Below the pieces are notes generated by a model, which was given only the letters and a program-made list of their open reading frames with translations, did no database searches and had not been told where the DNA came from. Made by a program: the position numbers and the translations under genes. Positions 37,601-47,873 of a DNA stretch of 64,000 bases are shown here, piece by piece (the first letter of the stretch is position 1; every line of letters begins with the position of its first letter). The stretch comes from Candidatus Gastranaerophilales bacterium (GTDB lineage Bacteria; Cyanobacteriota; Vampirovibrionia; Gastranaerophilales; Gastranaerophilaceae), in assembly GCA_016282705.1 (NCBI GenBank), contig JAEELO010000006.1, positions 1 through 64,000 of the forward strand. Direction: 5' to 3'.

Positions 37601-39424
37601 CTAAATTTTCTCCATAATCGATTGTTGATTGTTTTTAAATTGCATTTCATATAAATGCTTATATTGTCCATTTTCAATAGAAATCAATTGTTCATGTGAA
37701 CCAAGTTCAACAAGGATTCCATTATTTATTACAGCAATTCTGTCTGCATTTTTTATAGTTGAAAGTCTGTGTGCTATTACAAATACCGTTTTATTTACCA
37801 TTAAATTATCCAGAGCTTTTTGTACTATTGCTTCCGATTCATTGTCCAATGCAGATGTGGCTTCATCTAAAATGACTATAGGTGTGTTTCTAATCATTGC
37901 TCTTGCAATAGCTACACGCTGACGCTGTCCTCCTGATAAAGTTAATCCTCTTTCACCGAGCATTGTATCTATACCATCAGGCAGAGCATTTATAACTTCA
38001 ACTAAATGAGATGCCTCAATTGCATCATTCAAATCTTGCTCAGTTGCATCAGGTTTTGCAAGCATAATATTTTCTCTGATGGTTCCGGTAAATAAAAAAT
38101 TATCTTGAAATACAAAAGAAATAGAGTTTCTCAGGTCATTCAGTTTAAAATCCTTTATGTTAATTCCGTTGAATTTTATAGCACCGGATTGGACATCATA
38201 AAATCTTGGAATTAAATTTACAAGTGTTGATTTCCCGCCGCCGGAGTTGCCGACAATTGCAAGTGTTTCTCCCGCATTAACATTCAAATTAATATTTTTT
38301 AAGACAGGTTTGTCTTCCACATAAGCAAATGATACATTATCAAAAGTGACTGAATTGCAAAATTCAGGAACAGGAACCGTAATTTCTTTATCTTTAATTG
38401 ATGGCTTATAATCAAATAATTCAAATACTCTGCCCATTGCTACGAAAATATTTTGAATTTTAGTCATTGTATGGCCAAGGGTTTTAATCGGTTTATATAA
38501 TAATAGCAGTGAAGTAACAAATGATGCGAATGAGCCTGCTGTCATATGCCCGTCATATATTAATTTTGTTCCGTAAAATAATACAAAAGCTATGCCGAAT
38601 GAAGCAATTAAATACATAATAGGAGACATCCAGCCGACACGTTTTGTCAAAGAAATTGATACATTAAAACTTTTTTGTATTCCGTCAGTAAATAATTCTT
38701 TTTGTCTGTCTTGTAAATTGTAAGCACTTACAACTTTGTTGCCCGAATATGTTTCATTCATAGTTGTCATAATGTCGCCGATTATTACCGTATTTTTATT
38801 GGATACGGATTTTATTTTTTTTCTGATTAGAAATACCGGTATAAATGCTAATGTAAGAACAACTACTCCGACAACCGCTAATTTCCATGAACTGTATATC
38901 ATTACGGCAATTAATGAAATAGCACCAAATAAACTTATAATAAATGTTTTTATTTGTTCAACTACTCCTTTTGATGCTTCGTCCGGGTCTGTTAAATATC
39001 TGTTTATAATAAGTCCCGAAGGATTTTCATCAAAAAATGAAGTATCCATATATACAAGATTTGCAAATAATGCATTTTTAACGGAATTAGTAATTTTTAA
39101 GCTGGTCCAGTCTGTTAAATATACATTAATGTATCTTAAAAGTCCTTGAAATGCTGCAAAAAATATTATCGCAAAAGGCATAGCAACTGCCATTAAGGAA
39201 TATGAAATTTCATATCCCCATATATGAAGATTTTGCTGACCTACAACATAATCCATATATGGTTTTAGTGCAAAAGAAACAACACCGTCTAAAAGTCCGA
39301 CAGGTATGGCAACAATAAAACCGAGAAGAACTCTAACCCAGAACGGTTTTATATATGGAAATATCCTCTTTAATAACCAGCCGTATCGGAATGAAGTAGC
39401 GGCTTGTGTATCTTTTAATTTCAT
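37601..39424 (-). CDS. MsbA-like ABC exporter
   Basis: 607 aa half-transporter. Six-helix membrane domain at about 25-320 and an ATPase at about 345-590 with GNSGGGKSTL (Walker A), FQDNFLF (Q-loop), LSGGQRQRVAIARA (signature), ILDEATSALD (Walker B) and IAHRLST (H-loop). The family flips lipids, lipid A or oligosaccharide lipids outward, or exports drugs. Direct coupling to UDP-xylose synthase favours a glycolipid or envelope-glycan role (inference). TAGGTAG precedes the ATG. Confidence 0.92.
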   Translation of the reverse strand: MKLKDTQAATSFRYGWLLKRIFPYIKPFWVRVLLGFIVAIPVGLLDGVVSFALKPYMDYVVGQQNLHIWGYEISYSLMAVAMPFAIIFFAAFQGLLRYINVYLTDWTSLKITNSVKNALFANLVYMDTSFFDENPSGLIINRYLTDPDEASKGVVEQIKTFIISLFGAISLIAVMIYSSWKLAVVGVVVLTLAFIPVFLIRKKIKSVSNKNTVIIGDIMTTMNETYSGNKVVSAYNLQDRQKELFTDGIQKSFNVSISLTKRVGWMSPIMYLIASFGIAFVLFYGTKLIYDGHMTAGSFASFVTSLLLLYKPIKTLGHTMTKIQNIFVAMGRVFELFDYKPSIKDKEITVPVPEFCNSVTFDNVSFAYVEDKPVLKNINLNVNAGETLAIVGNSGGGKSTLVNLIPRFYDVQSGAIKFNGINIKDFKLNDLRNSISFVFQDNFLFTGTIRENIMLAKPDATEQDLNDAIEASHLVEVINALPDGIDTMLGERGLTLSGGQRQRVAIARAMIRNTPIVILDEATSALDNESEAIVQKALDNLMVNKTVFVIAHRLSTIKNADRIAVINNGILVELGSHEQLISIENGQYKHLYEMQFKNNQQSIMEKI

Positions 39425-39666
39425 AATCTACCTATAAATAACTGTCATGTTATTTATTTTATAATGAATATAACTATGTATACAGTTTGACACATAAATT
39501 AATAGTAATGTTTGTAAAGAATATAAAAAAATTGTTTTATTAATTCTAATTTGCTAATATATTTCTATGGTCTTTTTTGTTACAAAATCTTAATATATTA
39601 TCCTAAAAATAGCATAATATATATTTACAAGAGTTGTAACAAGTGTGTTTATAAAAGGGGTATCAT

Positions 39667-42324
39667 ATGAGTTTAGGAGTATTTTCTGATTTCGCTACGC
39701 GTCCGAGTGCTAACAGTCCGATTACAAGTAAGGAAGTTGAACAAAAACAGGCTGTAACTGTTAATGTTCCTGCAAAAAAAACTTTTGCCGAAACTGTTAA
39801 AACAGTTGCACCAATTGTTATTCCTTTAGTCGCAATTCCAATTACTGCAGGTATTACCTACAAACTCTCCACAAAAAGTGTTGCAGGATTAAAAAATGAA
39901 ATGCAGGCTTTAACAAAAGAATTAGCAAATCTGAAAATACAACAAGAAAAACAATCACAAGTACTCGCAGATACTCTAAAAAAACAAGCTGCAAAAAATA
40001 AAAAAGCAAATGCTCAAATTTGGTCTGCTTTATTAGCTGCAGCCGGTTTAACAGGTTCATATAAAGCAGGGAAACTTTCTAAAGATGATAAAAAGGAAGT
40101 TGCACAGAAATTAGGAAACAGAGTATCTGATATAGATGCTCGTTCATCAAGTGCATTAAGCAGCGCTGAGCAGTCAGTAGCATTAACAGGTAACAGTCTT
40201 GGAAGGAAATATACAGTGAACATCAATGGTGTTCAGCTTCTTCAAAATACTAATGTTTTGACCAGAAATACACAAAAATATGATAAAGCTATTGAGACCA
40301 TTAAATCAGCTGCTCCTAAAAGGTTGTATGAAGCACCTGATAGTATGCCGTTAACTGTTGAACATCCGACAATATGGTCTGTTACATCTGAGTTTGCTCC
40401 GATAAAAGAAGGAGGATTGGGTTCAGTTCCTGTTGAAGTGCAAAACAATGTTACTAAGCTTGGTATTGATATCCCGAATTTTATTCCAATGTATCAACAA
40501 AAAGGCAGAGCTATATTCAGACAAGAAAATGGTGAATATATTTATACATATAAAAAGGATTTTAAACTCCAAAAAGCTGCAAGTTTTAAAGTAGATACAT
40601 ATCAAAATGGAAAAGCAAAAACCGAAGAAGTCGAAGTATATGTTCATAATTCCAGAGATAAAGACGGAAAAAATAAACAATTGATATTTATTAAAAATGA
40701 TAACTATTTTAACGGTACTATATATCAAACAAGTGAAAAGACAGAAGAACCGGAAAAATTTGCATTTTTCTCTAAGGCTGTTTATGAACTTGCAAAAGCA
40801 AAAGAAGATTTAAATAGTGTTAAAGATTTAAATATTGTTGATAAAGAAGCATTTGATTCTATAAAAGCTCCTGATGCATTTATGTTGAATGATTGGCAGG
40901 CATCTCCAATTGCTGCACTGGCACGCTATAAAGCTCCGATGGAAAATGCATACGATCAGCTTTCTGATGAAGCTGCAAAAAAACTTGCTAATATGAAAAT
41001 TATAACAATCGGGCATAATGCTATGTATCAAGGTTCTACAAGAGATAATAATGATAACGCTCAAAGAAAAGATTCAACAACAAATATTTTGAATACTTTA
41101 TTTGACAATTTTGCATATGATATAGTTAGTAATTCAGTAACAGGTGCATCTGCAACTAATCCTGCAGATAATGGTTTAAAAAATTTAGATAATGTATTGT
41201 TATTAAATTCTCATGACCCATACTCTAATCATACAAATTTATTGAACATGGGTATTTGTTTGAGCGATTACTTCCATCCTGTTTCTCAAAATTATGCACA
41301 AGAAATTATTTCAGACGATCATAAAGAACTTGCAGGTGAGTTAAGATGGGCTTTAAACCAAAAAAATAATTCCGGTTCTTTAGTCGGAATTATTAATGGT
41401 AATGATTTTAATAACTTGTCAATTGAAGCAAAAGCTCAGCAAATTAAAAACATGACAGGATTGGATTTTGAAACATATAATAAAAAATCTGATATTGATG
41501 ATGTAATGAAAGCTCGTCAAGCTAATAAAATTAATTTTTATAACAATTATATTATTCCGTTTACTTTGAAGAATGATTCTTCAAATAAAGATGAAAAAGT
41601 TGAATCAGTTCGCCAATTATCTAAACGTTTGGAATGTGTAGATAAAGGCGGTAATACAAAATTACCTGCCTTATCCGATTCTGTTCTTGCAGAAACTCCG
41701 ATAATAACATCTGTCGGCAGACTTGTTTCTCAAAAAGGCATAGGTGTTATGACTGAGGCTATTAATATGTTAATGAAGAATTGGGATAAAGATTTTCCTT
41801 CCAAACCAAAACCAATATTCTATTTAGCCGGTGAAGATGCTGAAGGCGGTACACAAAGAGCTTATATTGAAGACTTAAAAAATAATAAATTATCAAAAGA
41901 AGATTCAAACAGAATTGTATTCGGTCACGGATTTGCACCAATGGCCGCATTGATGGCTGCATCTGATTTCTTCCTTTTACCAAGTATATTTGAACCTTGC
42001 GGTTTAACACAAGGTGAGTCGTTTGCAGTAGCAACACCCGTTATAGGAAGTGCTGTCGGAGGTATTGTAGATACAGTTAATCGTGACGGAAAACAAAACG
42101 GAATTTTAACTGATAAAGATAAAAAACTTGATGCTAATGGTTTTTATGAAGCAATGAAAAAAGGTCTTGAAGTGTACTTTAACAATAAAGACCAATATAA
42201 AACAATGGTAAAAGACTCACTTGCAGAAGACTTTAGCTGGATACAAAAAGGTAAACAAGGTCCTGTTTTTGATTATCTTGACAAAATTGGTATAAATAGA
42301 ACAACCCTACCTGATGTTGTTTAA
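39667..42324 (+). CDS. Glycogen/starch synthase-like GT5 with N-terminal anchor and coiled-coil extension
   Basis: 885 aa, nearly twice the usual 480 aa of GlgA. Residues 235-880 carry the GT5 fold: WSVTSEFAPIKEGGLGSVPVEV (the KxGGL glucosyl-ADP site), then TPIITSVGRLVSQKGI, FGHGFAPMAALMAASDFFLLPS and FEPCGLTQGESFAVATPVIGSAVGGI. The first 230 residues are foreign to the family: a hydrophobic stretch (45-65), a Lys/Gln coiled coil (70-115) and a second Ala-rich segment (118-130). It presumably elongates alpha-1,4-glucan, perhaps at a membrane. The catalytic part also contains extra loops. AAAGGGG precedes the ATG. Confidence 0.82.
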   Translation: MSLGVFSDFATRPSANSPITSKEVEQKQAVTVNVPAKKTFAETVKTVAPIVIPLVAIPITAGITYKLSTKSVAGLKNEMQALTKELANLKIQQEKQSQVLADTLKKQAAKNKKANAQIWSALLAAAGLTGSYKAGKLSKDDKKEVAQKLGNRVSDIDARSSSALSSAEQSVALTGNSLGRKYTVNINGVQLLQNTNVLTRNTQKYDKAIETIKSAAPKRLYEAPDSMPLTVEHPTIWSVTSEFAPIKEGGLGSVPVEVQNNVTKLGIDIPNFIPMYQQKGRAIFRQENGEYIYTYKKDFKLQKAASFKVDTYQNGKAKTEEVEVYVHNSRDKDGKNKQLIFIKNDNYFNGTIYQTSEKTEEPEKFAFFSKAVYELAKAKEDLNSVKDLNIVDKEAFDSIKAPDAFMLNDWQASPIAALARYKAPMENAYDQLSDEAAKKLANMKIITIGHNAMYQGSTRDNNDNAQRKDSTTNILNTLFDNFAYDIVSNSVTGASATNPADNGLKNLDNVLLLNSHDPYSNHTNLLNMGICLSDYFHPVSQNYAQEIISDDHKELAGELRWALNQKNNSGSLVGIINGNDFNNLSIEAKAQQIKNMTGLDFETYNKKSDIDDVMKARQANKINFYNNYIIPFTLKNDSSNKDEKVESVRQLSKRLECVDKGGNTKLPALSDSVLAETPIITSVGRLVSQKGIGVMTEAINMLMKNWDKDFPSKPKPIFYLAGEDAEGGTQRAYIEDLKNNKLSKEDSNRIVFGHGFAPMAALMAASDFFLLPSIFEPCGLTQGESFAVATPVIGSAVGGIVDTVNRDGKQNGILTDKDKKLDANGFYEAMKKGLEVYFNNKDQYKTMVKDSLAEDFSWIQKGKQGPVFDYLDKIGINRTTLPDVV

Positions 42325-42362
42325 AACTTGCCTAAAAACTTAATATAATTTATCATAATTTT

Positions 42363-44513
42363 ATGACTGAAAATTATAAAAATTTAGTTGATATGGCATA
42401 TAAAATGCATGTTGAAGGTAAGCTCGAAGATGCAAAGGCCGTTTATGAAAAACTTCTTGCTATGAAGCCTGATGATTTGGACGTACAGAGTTTATATGCA
42501 CAATTAAATCTTGCAATGAAAAATTATGATGTTGCATTAGAGTTATTTGAAAGTTTATATGAACAAACTCAATTACCTGATATGATGGTTAATGCGGCAA
42601 AAGTACATTTTTTTAGAAAAGATTATGAAATAGCTGTCAGTTGTATAAATGCAATCCAATATAAAAATCTTGCTGCATTGAGATTACTTGCATTATCCTA
42701 TTCAAAGTTAAATAACGAACCAAAAGCAATTGAAACATATCTTGAATTAATTAAATTACAAGATATAAATTATTCCGATTATCTTAATCTTTCAATCAGT
42801 TATTTAAAAAACAATGAAATGGACAAGGCATTGGAATATGCACAAAAGGCATATTCTTTAAATGAAAAAGATATTAGCGTTAACCTCCAGCTTGCTTCAA
42901 TATATGATAAAAATAATGATTATGAACATGCGTTAAATCATTTACTTTTTGTTTCTCAAGTTAAACCTGATGTAGATTTATTATATAGAATCGGAGTTTT
43001 ATACAAGAAACTAAAAAATGATGAAATGGCAGTTGCATACTTTAATGCAATTCTTGATGTTGATCCTTTCCATAAAAATGCACTATTAAATATTGCTATT
43101 ATATTTAAAAATCATGATAAAAATGTAACTATTGAGATATTTAACAAACTTCTTGAAAAATATCCTGACGACGAACATTTAATTGAACAAATGTTTTTTG
43201 TTTACTTAAAAATGCAAAATTTCAATGAAGCTCTTATTGCAGCGGAAAAATTAATTAATATTAATCCGTTTGAATCAAATTATTTGGTATATGCCGCTGA
43301 TGTTCTGGTTAATTTATTCAGATATGATGAATCTTTGGAATATTATAAAAGGGCATTAGAGTCATATTCAAATCCTGATTATGTTGAATTGCAGATAGCG
43401 TATATATATTCATATACAAACAGAGATGATGAAGCACGTGAAATCTTACATAAACATCTTGATTTAAAAGGAGCCAGAGTTGATTTAGCATTTTTAGAAT
43501 GCCGAAATCGTAATTTGGAAGCTGTGCGTGAGTATATGCATGAACATCTGACAAAGGTTCTTGAAGCTGATGAAATAGATGATAAAGTACATGAAACAAT
43601 TTATGCACTAAAATTAGACAAAAAATTCGGTATTGACCAAGATGTAATTGGTGCATTGAAGGATGAGGGACAAGAATTCATATTAAAGAGACAAAGGGCA
43701 TATCTAGAAAAGAATTTTCATAATAAAGATATTACCGGCAAAAGGGTTTTATTATATTCTAATAACGGTATGGGTGACTTGTTTATGTTTGCGAGATATA
43801 TTCATAGAGTTATTGAAAAAGCCTCAAAAGTTTTAATACAGGTTCCAAATAATTGCCGAAAAATATTTGAAACAAGTTTTCCTCAAGCTGAATTTATAAA
43901 AGATGACATTTTGTTGGAAGATTCCGAATATGATTATTCTTCCAGTGTATTTCAGCTGCTTACAAATTTAGATGTTTCTTTGAATGACATTGAGGGTAAT
44001 GAAGGCTATTTATTTATTGATAATCAAACAATAAAAGAAAAATCAGAATTTGATTTTATGCAAACAAATAAGAAAAAAGTTGGACTTTTCTGGCAGGGAA
44101 ATCCTACATTACTTACTAATCGTTCTATAAAGCTTGAAAAACTAAAACCGTTGTTTGATCTCAATAACATTCAATATTATTCTTTCCAGATTACTAAGAT
44201 TGATTTTGAATCTGAAGAATTAAAACAAGAACTGCCAATTATTGATTTGGCAACACATATAAAAAGTTATGCCGACACTGCCGGATTTTTGAAAAATATT
44301 GACACTCTTGTCACAATAGATACTTCTATTGCAAATTTGGCAGGTGCTATGGGAATTAAAACATATCTATTGCTTCCGTATGCAACTGAATGGCGCTGGT
44401 TTAAAGATTCAGATAAAACTCCTTGGTATGACAGTGTTAAAATATTTAAACAAAAAGTGCCTAATGATTGGGATGAAGTAGTACAAAGAGTAAAAAATGA
44501 ACTTCAGTTATAA
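42363..44513 (+). CDS. TPR-glycosyltransferase, copy 1
   Basis: 716 aa. About ten tetratricopeptide repeats (1-400) are followed by a glycosyltransferase-like domain of the GT9/OGT-related type: KRVLLYSNNGMGDLFMFARY, KKVGLFWQGNPT and the terminal block DTAGFLKNIDTLVTIDTSIANLAGAMGIKTYLLLP..EWRWF. Such proteins modify proteins or glycans with the TPR array choosing the target. It overlaps the next, paralogous gene by 17 bases. Donor, acceptor and location unknown; there is no signal peptide. Confidence 0.82.
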   Translation: MTENYKNLVDMAYKMHVEGKLEDAKAVYEKLLAMKPDDLDVQSLYAQLNLAMKNYDVALELFESLYEQTQLPDMMVNAAKVHFFRKDYEIAVSCINAIQYKNLAALRLLALSYSKLNNEPKAIETYLELIKLQDINYSDYLNLSISYLKNNEMDKALEYAQKAYSLNEKDISVNLQLASIYDKNNDYEHALNHLLFVSQVKPDVDLLYRIGVLYKKLKNDEMAVAYFNAILDVDPFHKNALLNIAIIFKNHDKNVTIEIFNKLLEKYPDDEHLIEQMFFVYLKMQNFNEALIAAEKLININPFESNYLVYAADVLVNLFRYDESLEYYKRALESYSNPDYVELQIAYIYSYTNRDDEAREILHKHLDLKGARVDLAFLECRNRNLEAVREYMHEHLTKVLEADEIDDKVHETIYALKLDKKFGIDQDVIGALKDEGQEFILKRQRAYLEKNFHNKDITGKRVLLYSNNGMGDLFMFARYIHRVIEKASKVLIQVPNNCRKIFETSFPQAEFIKDDILLEDSEYDYSSSVFQLLTNLDVSLNDIEGNEGYLFIDNQTIKEKSEFDFMQTNKKKVGLFWQGNPTLLTNRSIKLEKLKPLFDLNNIQYYSFQITKIDFESEELKQELPIIDLATHIKSYADTAGFLKNIDTLVTIDTSIANLAGAMGIKTYLLLPYATEWRWFKDSDKTPWYDSVKIFKQKVPNDWDEVVQRVKNELQL

Positions 44514-46500
44514 AGAGAAATCTGATTGTGCATACAAATTACATACCCAAAATAAACTTGATGATGCACAAAAATTATATATTGAACTTCTTAATGAAAA
44601 TCCCGATGATGTTAATATTTTAAATTTGCTTGGATTATTATATTTGTCAAAAAACATGCCTGACAAAGCAGTGGAATTTCTTTCAAAAGCTTTTGTTTTA
44701 AACCAATCCGAGTATATATGTACTAATCTTGCAAAAGCATATTATTTTAATAATGAATTTGAAAAATCAGTTAAATTGTATAAACAAGCAATTCAATACG
44801 GTGAAACTGACGATTTATATTATTCTATGGCAATTTCATATAAAAAACTCGGTGATTATACTAATGTTATAAAATGCTATGAAAAAGCTATTGAAATTAA
44901 CCCGAAAAATGTTAATGCGTTATATAATTTATCTTTAGCATATAAACAAATTAATGACTTAAAAAAAGCCTTGTACTATGCCGAAATGTGTTTGGAATTT
45001 AATCAAAATGATGAAGATTTATATTCTTTATTATCAGGTTATTATGAAGATTTCGGTAATTATAATTCTGCTGCATATATGCTCGAACAGGCTTATGAAT
45101 TAAATAAAAACAATTATCTGTATTCATACAACCTTGGAGTTTTATATTCTAGACTTAATGATAGTCAAAAAGCACTTAATTATTATATTAAAGCAATAGA
45201 AATAAACCCAAACTACGTGGAATCTTATGTAAACGCAGCATCATTATTAAAAGGAAAAAATGATAATAAAGCGCTTGATTATTTACTTCAAGCATACAAA
45301 ATAAACAGTAATGATGAAAAAATACTTTTGAGCCTGGCTCAAACATTAAAGGATATGTTTGAAAATGAAAAAAGTTTAGAATTGGTTAATAAAATTATTG
45401 AAAATAATCCAAAATCTGCTGAAGCATATTCTCTTTTAGGTATAAATTATATGGATACGGGTAATTATGAATTAGCTTCTGACGCATATGATATGTCATT
45501 GGAAATATGTCCCAATAATATTAATTATCTTCATGGTAAAGCCATTGTACTAAAGTATCTGGGTAAAGAAGAAGAATCGAAAAAACTTCTTGAATACATT
45601 GTTAAACAAGATAATGCTTCAATACAAAGTATTACCTCATTAGGAATGGCATATTTAACTGAAAAAGACTTTAAAAACGGAATGAGATTGTATAGAAGAC
45701 GTTCTGAAGAAAACAATATGCTTTCAGTATTTAAAGATAAAATTTGGGATTACGGCAAGAAAATTGAGAATAAAGATGTATTAATATACACAAATTGCGG
45801 ATTAGGAGATACTATAATGTATTCTCGTTATATCCCTATTATCGAAAAAAAAGCAAAAAGTGTTACATTACAAACGGATAAAGAGCTTGTGTCTGTTTTA
45901 TCTCACTCATTTCCTAATATTAAAGTAATAAAAAAAGGTGTTAAGCCTGAAAATTATGAAATAGTTGTTCCGATGATGGATATACAACTTGTATTAAATA
46001 TGGACTTTTCTGATATTCCTTATTCAGAAGGTTATATTAAATCTCCACACAAAGATATACCTTTGATTTTAAATACAAACAAGAAAAAAGTTGGATTATT
46101 TTGGCAAGGTAATAAAAAAATATTTAAAAACAGATCTGTTGACTTAGAATATTACCGTCAATTAATTTTAAATAAGAATATTATGTTTTATTCATTTCAA
46201 AAGGATATAGATATCATTGAAACAGATAATTTTATATCATTAAAAAATTATATAAATGATTATTCCGATACTGCAGCATTTCTGTCTAATATTGATATTC
46301 TTATTACTATAGATTCCTCAATTGCTCATATGGCAGGTGCCATAGGTATTAAAACATTTTTACTGCTTCCGTTAGTTGCTGAGTGGAGATGGTTTAAAGA
46401 TGATAAAACAACGCCATGGTATAATAGTGTGGGAATTTTCAGACAAAAAGAAAACGGAAATTGGCAAGAAGTAATAGATCGAGTAAAAAAACAATTATGA
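44497..46500 (+). CDS. TPR-glycosyltransferase, copy 2
   Basis: 667 aa, a tandem paralogue of the preceding protein. About eleven tetratricopeptide repeats (1-385) precede the same transferase-like C-terminus: KDVLIYTNCGLGDTIMYSRY, KKVGLFWQGNKKIFKNRSVDLE and DTAAFLSNIDILITIDSSIAHMAGAIGIKTFLLLP..EWRWF. The His in SSIAHMAG, typical of GT9-like active sites, is present here but replaced by Asn in copy 1. Its ATG lies inside copy 1, and its TGA overlaps the next ATG, so a coupled operon is likely. Confidence 0.82.
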   Translation: MNFSYKEKSDCAYKLHTQNKLDDAQKLYIELLNENPDDVNILNLLGLLYLSKNMPDKAVEFLSKAFVLNQSEYICTNLAKAYYFNNEFEKSVKLYKQAIQYGETDDLYYSMAISYKKLGDYTNVIKCYEKAIEINPKNVNALYNLSLAYKQINDLKKALYYAEMCLEFNQNDEDLYSLLSGYYEDFGNYNSAAYMLEQAYELNKNNYLYSYNLGVLYSRLNDSQKALNYYIKAIEINPNYVESYVNAASLLKGKNDNKALDYLLQAYKINSNDEKILLSLAQTLKDMFENEKSLELVNKIIENNPKSAEAYSLLGINYMDTGNYELASDAYDMSLEICPNNINYLHGKAIVLKYLGKEEESKKLLEYIVKQDNASIQSITSLGMAYLTEKDFKNGMRLYRRRSEENNMLSVFKDKIWDYGKKIENKDVLIYTNCGLGDTIMYSRYIPIIEKKAKSVTLQTDKELVSVLSHSFPNIKVIKKGVKPENYEIVVPMMDIQLVLNMDFSDIPYSEGYIKSPHKDIPLILNTNKKKVGLFWQGNKKIFKNRSVDLEYYRQLILNKNIMFYSFQKDIDIIETDNFISLKNYINDYSDTAAFLSNIDILITIDSSIAHMAGAIGIKTFLLLPLVAEWRWFKDDKTTPWYNSVGIFRQKENGNWQEVIDRVKKQL

Positions 46501-47873
46501 ATATTTCTGATGAATATACTGTAAAAATTGAAAAATTGATTAATGAAGGCGCTGGTATAGCCAGAATTGACGGCGTCCCTGTTTTTATTGAAAATTCTTG
46601 TCCAAATGATGTATTAAAAATAAAAATTACAAAAAAAAATAAAAATTATTATATTGGTGAAATTATTGAAATAATTGAAAAAACGAACTATAGAGTTAAT
46701 CCTGTATGTGCTCTGAGTAAAATCTGCGGAAGCTGTAATTGGCTTCATATTGATTATTCCGAGCAATTAAAACAGAAGAAAAATATAGTTTATGAAACCA
46801 TAAAAAATATTTCGGGAATTGATATAAATGTATCTGAAACTCTACCGTCAGACAAGATTACTGAATATAGATGTAAAGTGCAAATTCCGATACAACAGAC
46901 AAAAGTTTCAAAGCGTATTTTATCAGGATATTATAAAAGAAATTCTCATGAATTAATTAATATAAAATATTGTCCTATGCAGCCTAAGATAATTAACGAA
47001 ATAGCTGAATATATCAAAACAACTGCACAAGAATTCGGTATTTCGGGTTATGATGAAAAGAATAACAGCGGATTATTACGACATATTATTTTCCGCATTT
47101 CTTCCGATGAAAAGAATTTATTAATAATATTTGTTTTAAATTCAGATGTTGTTCCTGCAAAATTAAAAAAATTATCTGAAGATTTAATTTCAAAATATCC
47201 GATTATAAAAGGAATATGTGCTAATTTTAATACATTAAAAACTAATGTTATTTTAGGAAATAATACTCAAACTATACTTGGTCAAGATTATTATATAGAA
47301 CAGCTTGATGATATGAAATATAAAATTTCCGCAAACAGTTTTTTTCAAATAAATCCGTTATGTGCAAAGAAAATTTTTAATAAAGTAAAATCAATAATAA
47401 CTGATAAGTGCGAAAATCCCGTTATATTGGATGCATATTCAGGAGTATCTTCATTCGGTATTTGGTTATCTTCAATAGCAAAAGAAGTAATATCTGTCGA
47501 AGAGTCAAAAAGCTCCACTAATGATGCAATAGAAAATATAAAATTAAACAATATCAATAATTTAAAAATTATTAACGGAGATGCAGCAAAAGAATTTAAC
47601 AATTTGATATCACAAAACATTAAATTTGATGTTTCTCTTGTTGACCCTCCAAGAAAGGGATGCAGCGAACAATCAATAGAATTTCTTAATAAATTAACAA
47701 AAAAATATATTGTTTATATAAGCTGTAATCCTGCTACGCTTGCAAGAGATATAAAATTGCTTTTAAAGCATTCCTTTAAACCAATATATATTCAACCTGT
47801 TGATATGTTTCCAAATACATATCATATTGAAACAATTGCACTTTTAGAAAGAGATAGTAATTATGTCATTTAA
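46497..47873 (+). CDS. TrmA/RumA-family RNA (uracil-5-)-methyltransferase
   Basis: 458 aa from the ATG at 46497, which forms an ATGA overlap with the upstream stop; the track's TTG start would add 12 residues. TRAM domain at 5-60, then Cys residues CALSKICGSCNW and a later NIKYCP that can ligate a [4Fe-4S] cluster. The methyltransferase core has SANSFFQIN, LDAYSGVSSFGIW (SAM site), VDPPRKGC and the nucleophile ISCNPATLARD. It makes 5-methyluridine in 23S rRNA or tRNA; RlmD-like is most likely but the exact target is not decidable here. Confidence 0.92.
   Translation: MNISDEYTVKIEKLINEGAGIARIDGVPVFIENSCPNDVLKIKITKKNKNYYIGEIIEIIEKTNYRVNPVCALSKICGSCNWLHIDYSEQLKQKKNIVYETIKNISGIDINVSETLPSDKITEYRCKVQIPIQQTKVSKRILSGYYKRNSHELINIKYCPMQPKIINEIAEYIKTTAQEFGISGYDEKNNSGLLRHIIFRISSDEKNLLIIFVLNSDVVPAKLKKLSEDLISKYPIIKGICANFNTLKTNVILGNNTQTILGQDYYIEQLDDMKYKISANSFFQINPLCAKKIFNKVKSIITDKCENPVILDAYSGVSSFGIWLSSIAKEVISVEESKSSTNDAIENIKLNNINNLKIINGDAAKEFNNLISQNIKFDVSLVDPPRKGCSEQSIEFLNKLTKKYIVYISCNPATLARDIKLLLKHSFKPIYIQPVDMFPNTYHIETIALLERDSNYVI

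Noticed and set aside
46461-46496. TTG start for the RNA methyltransferase
   Set aside because: It lies in the coding end of the upstream gene; the ATG at 46497 makes a standard ATGA coupling and begins the TRAM domain properly.
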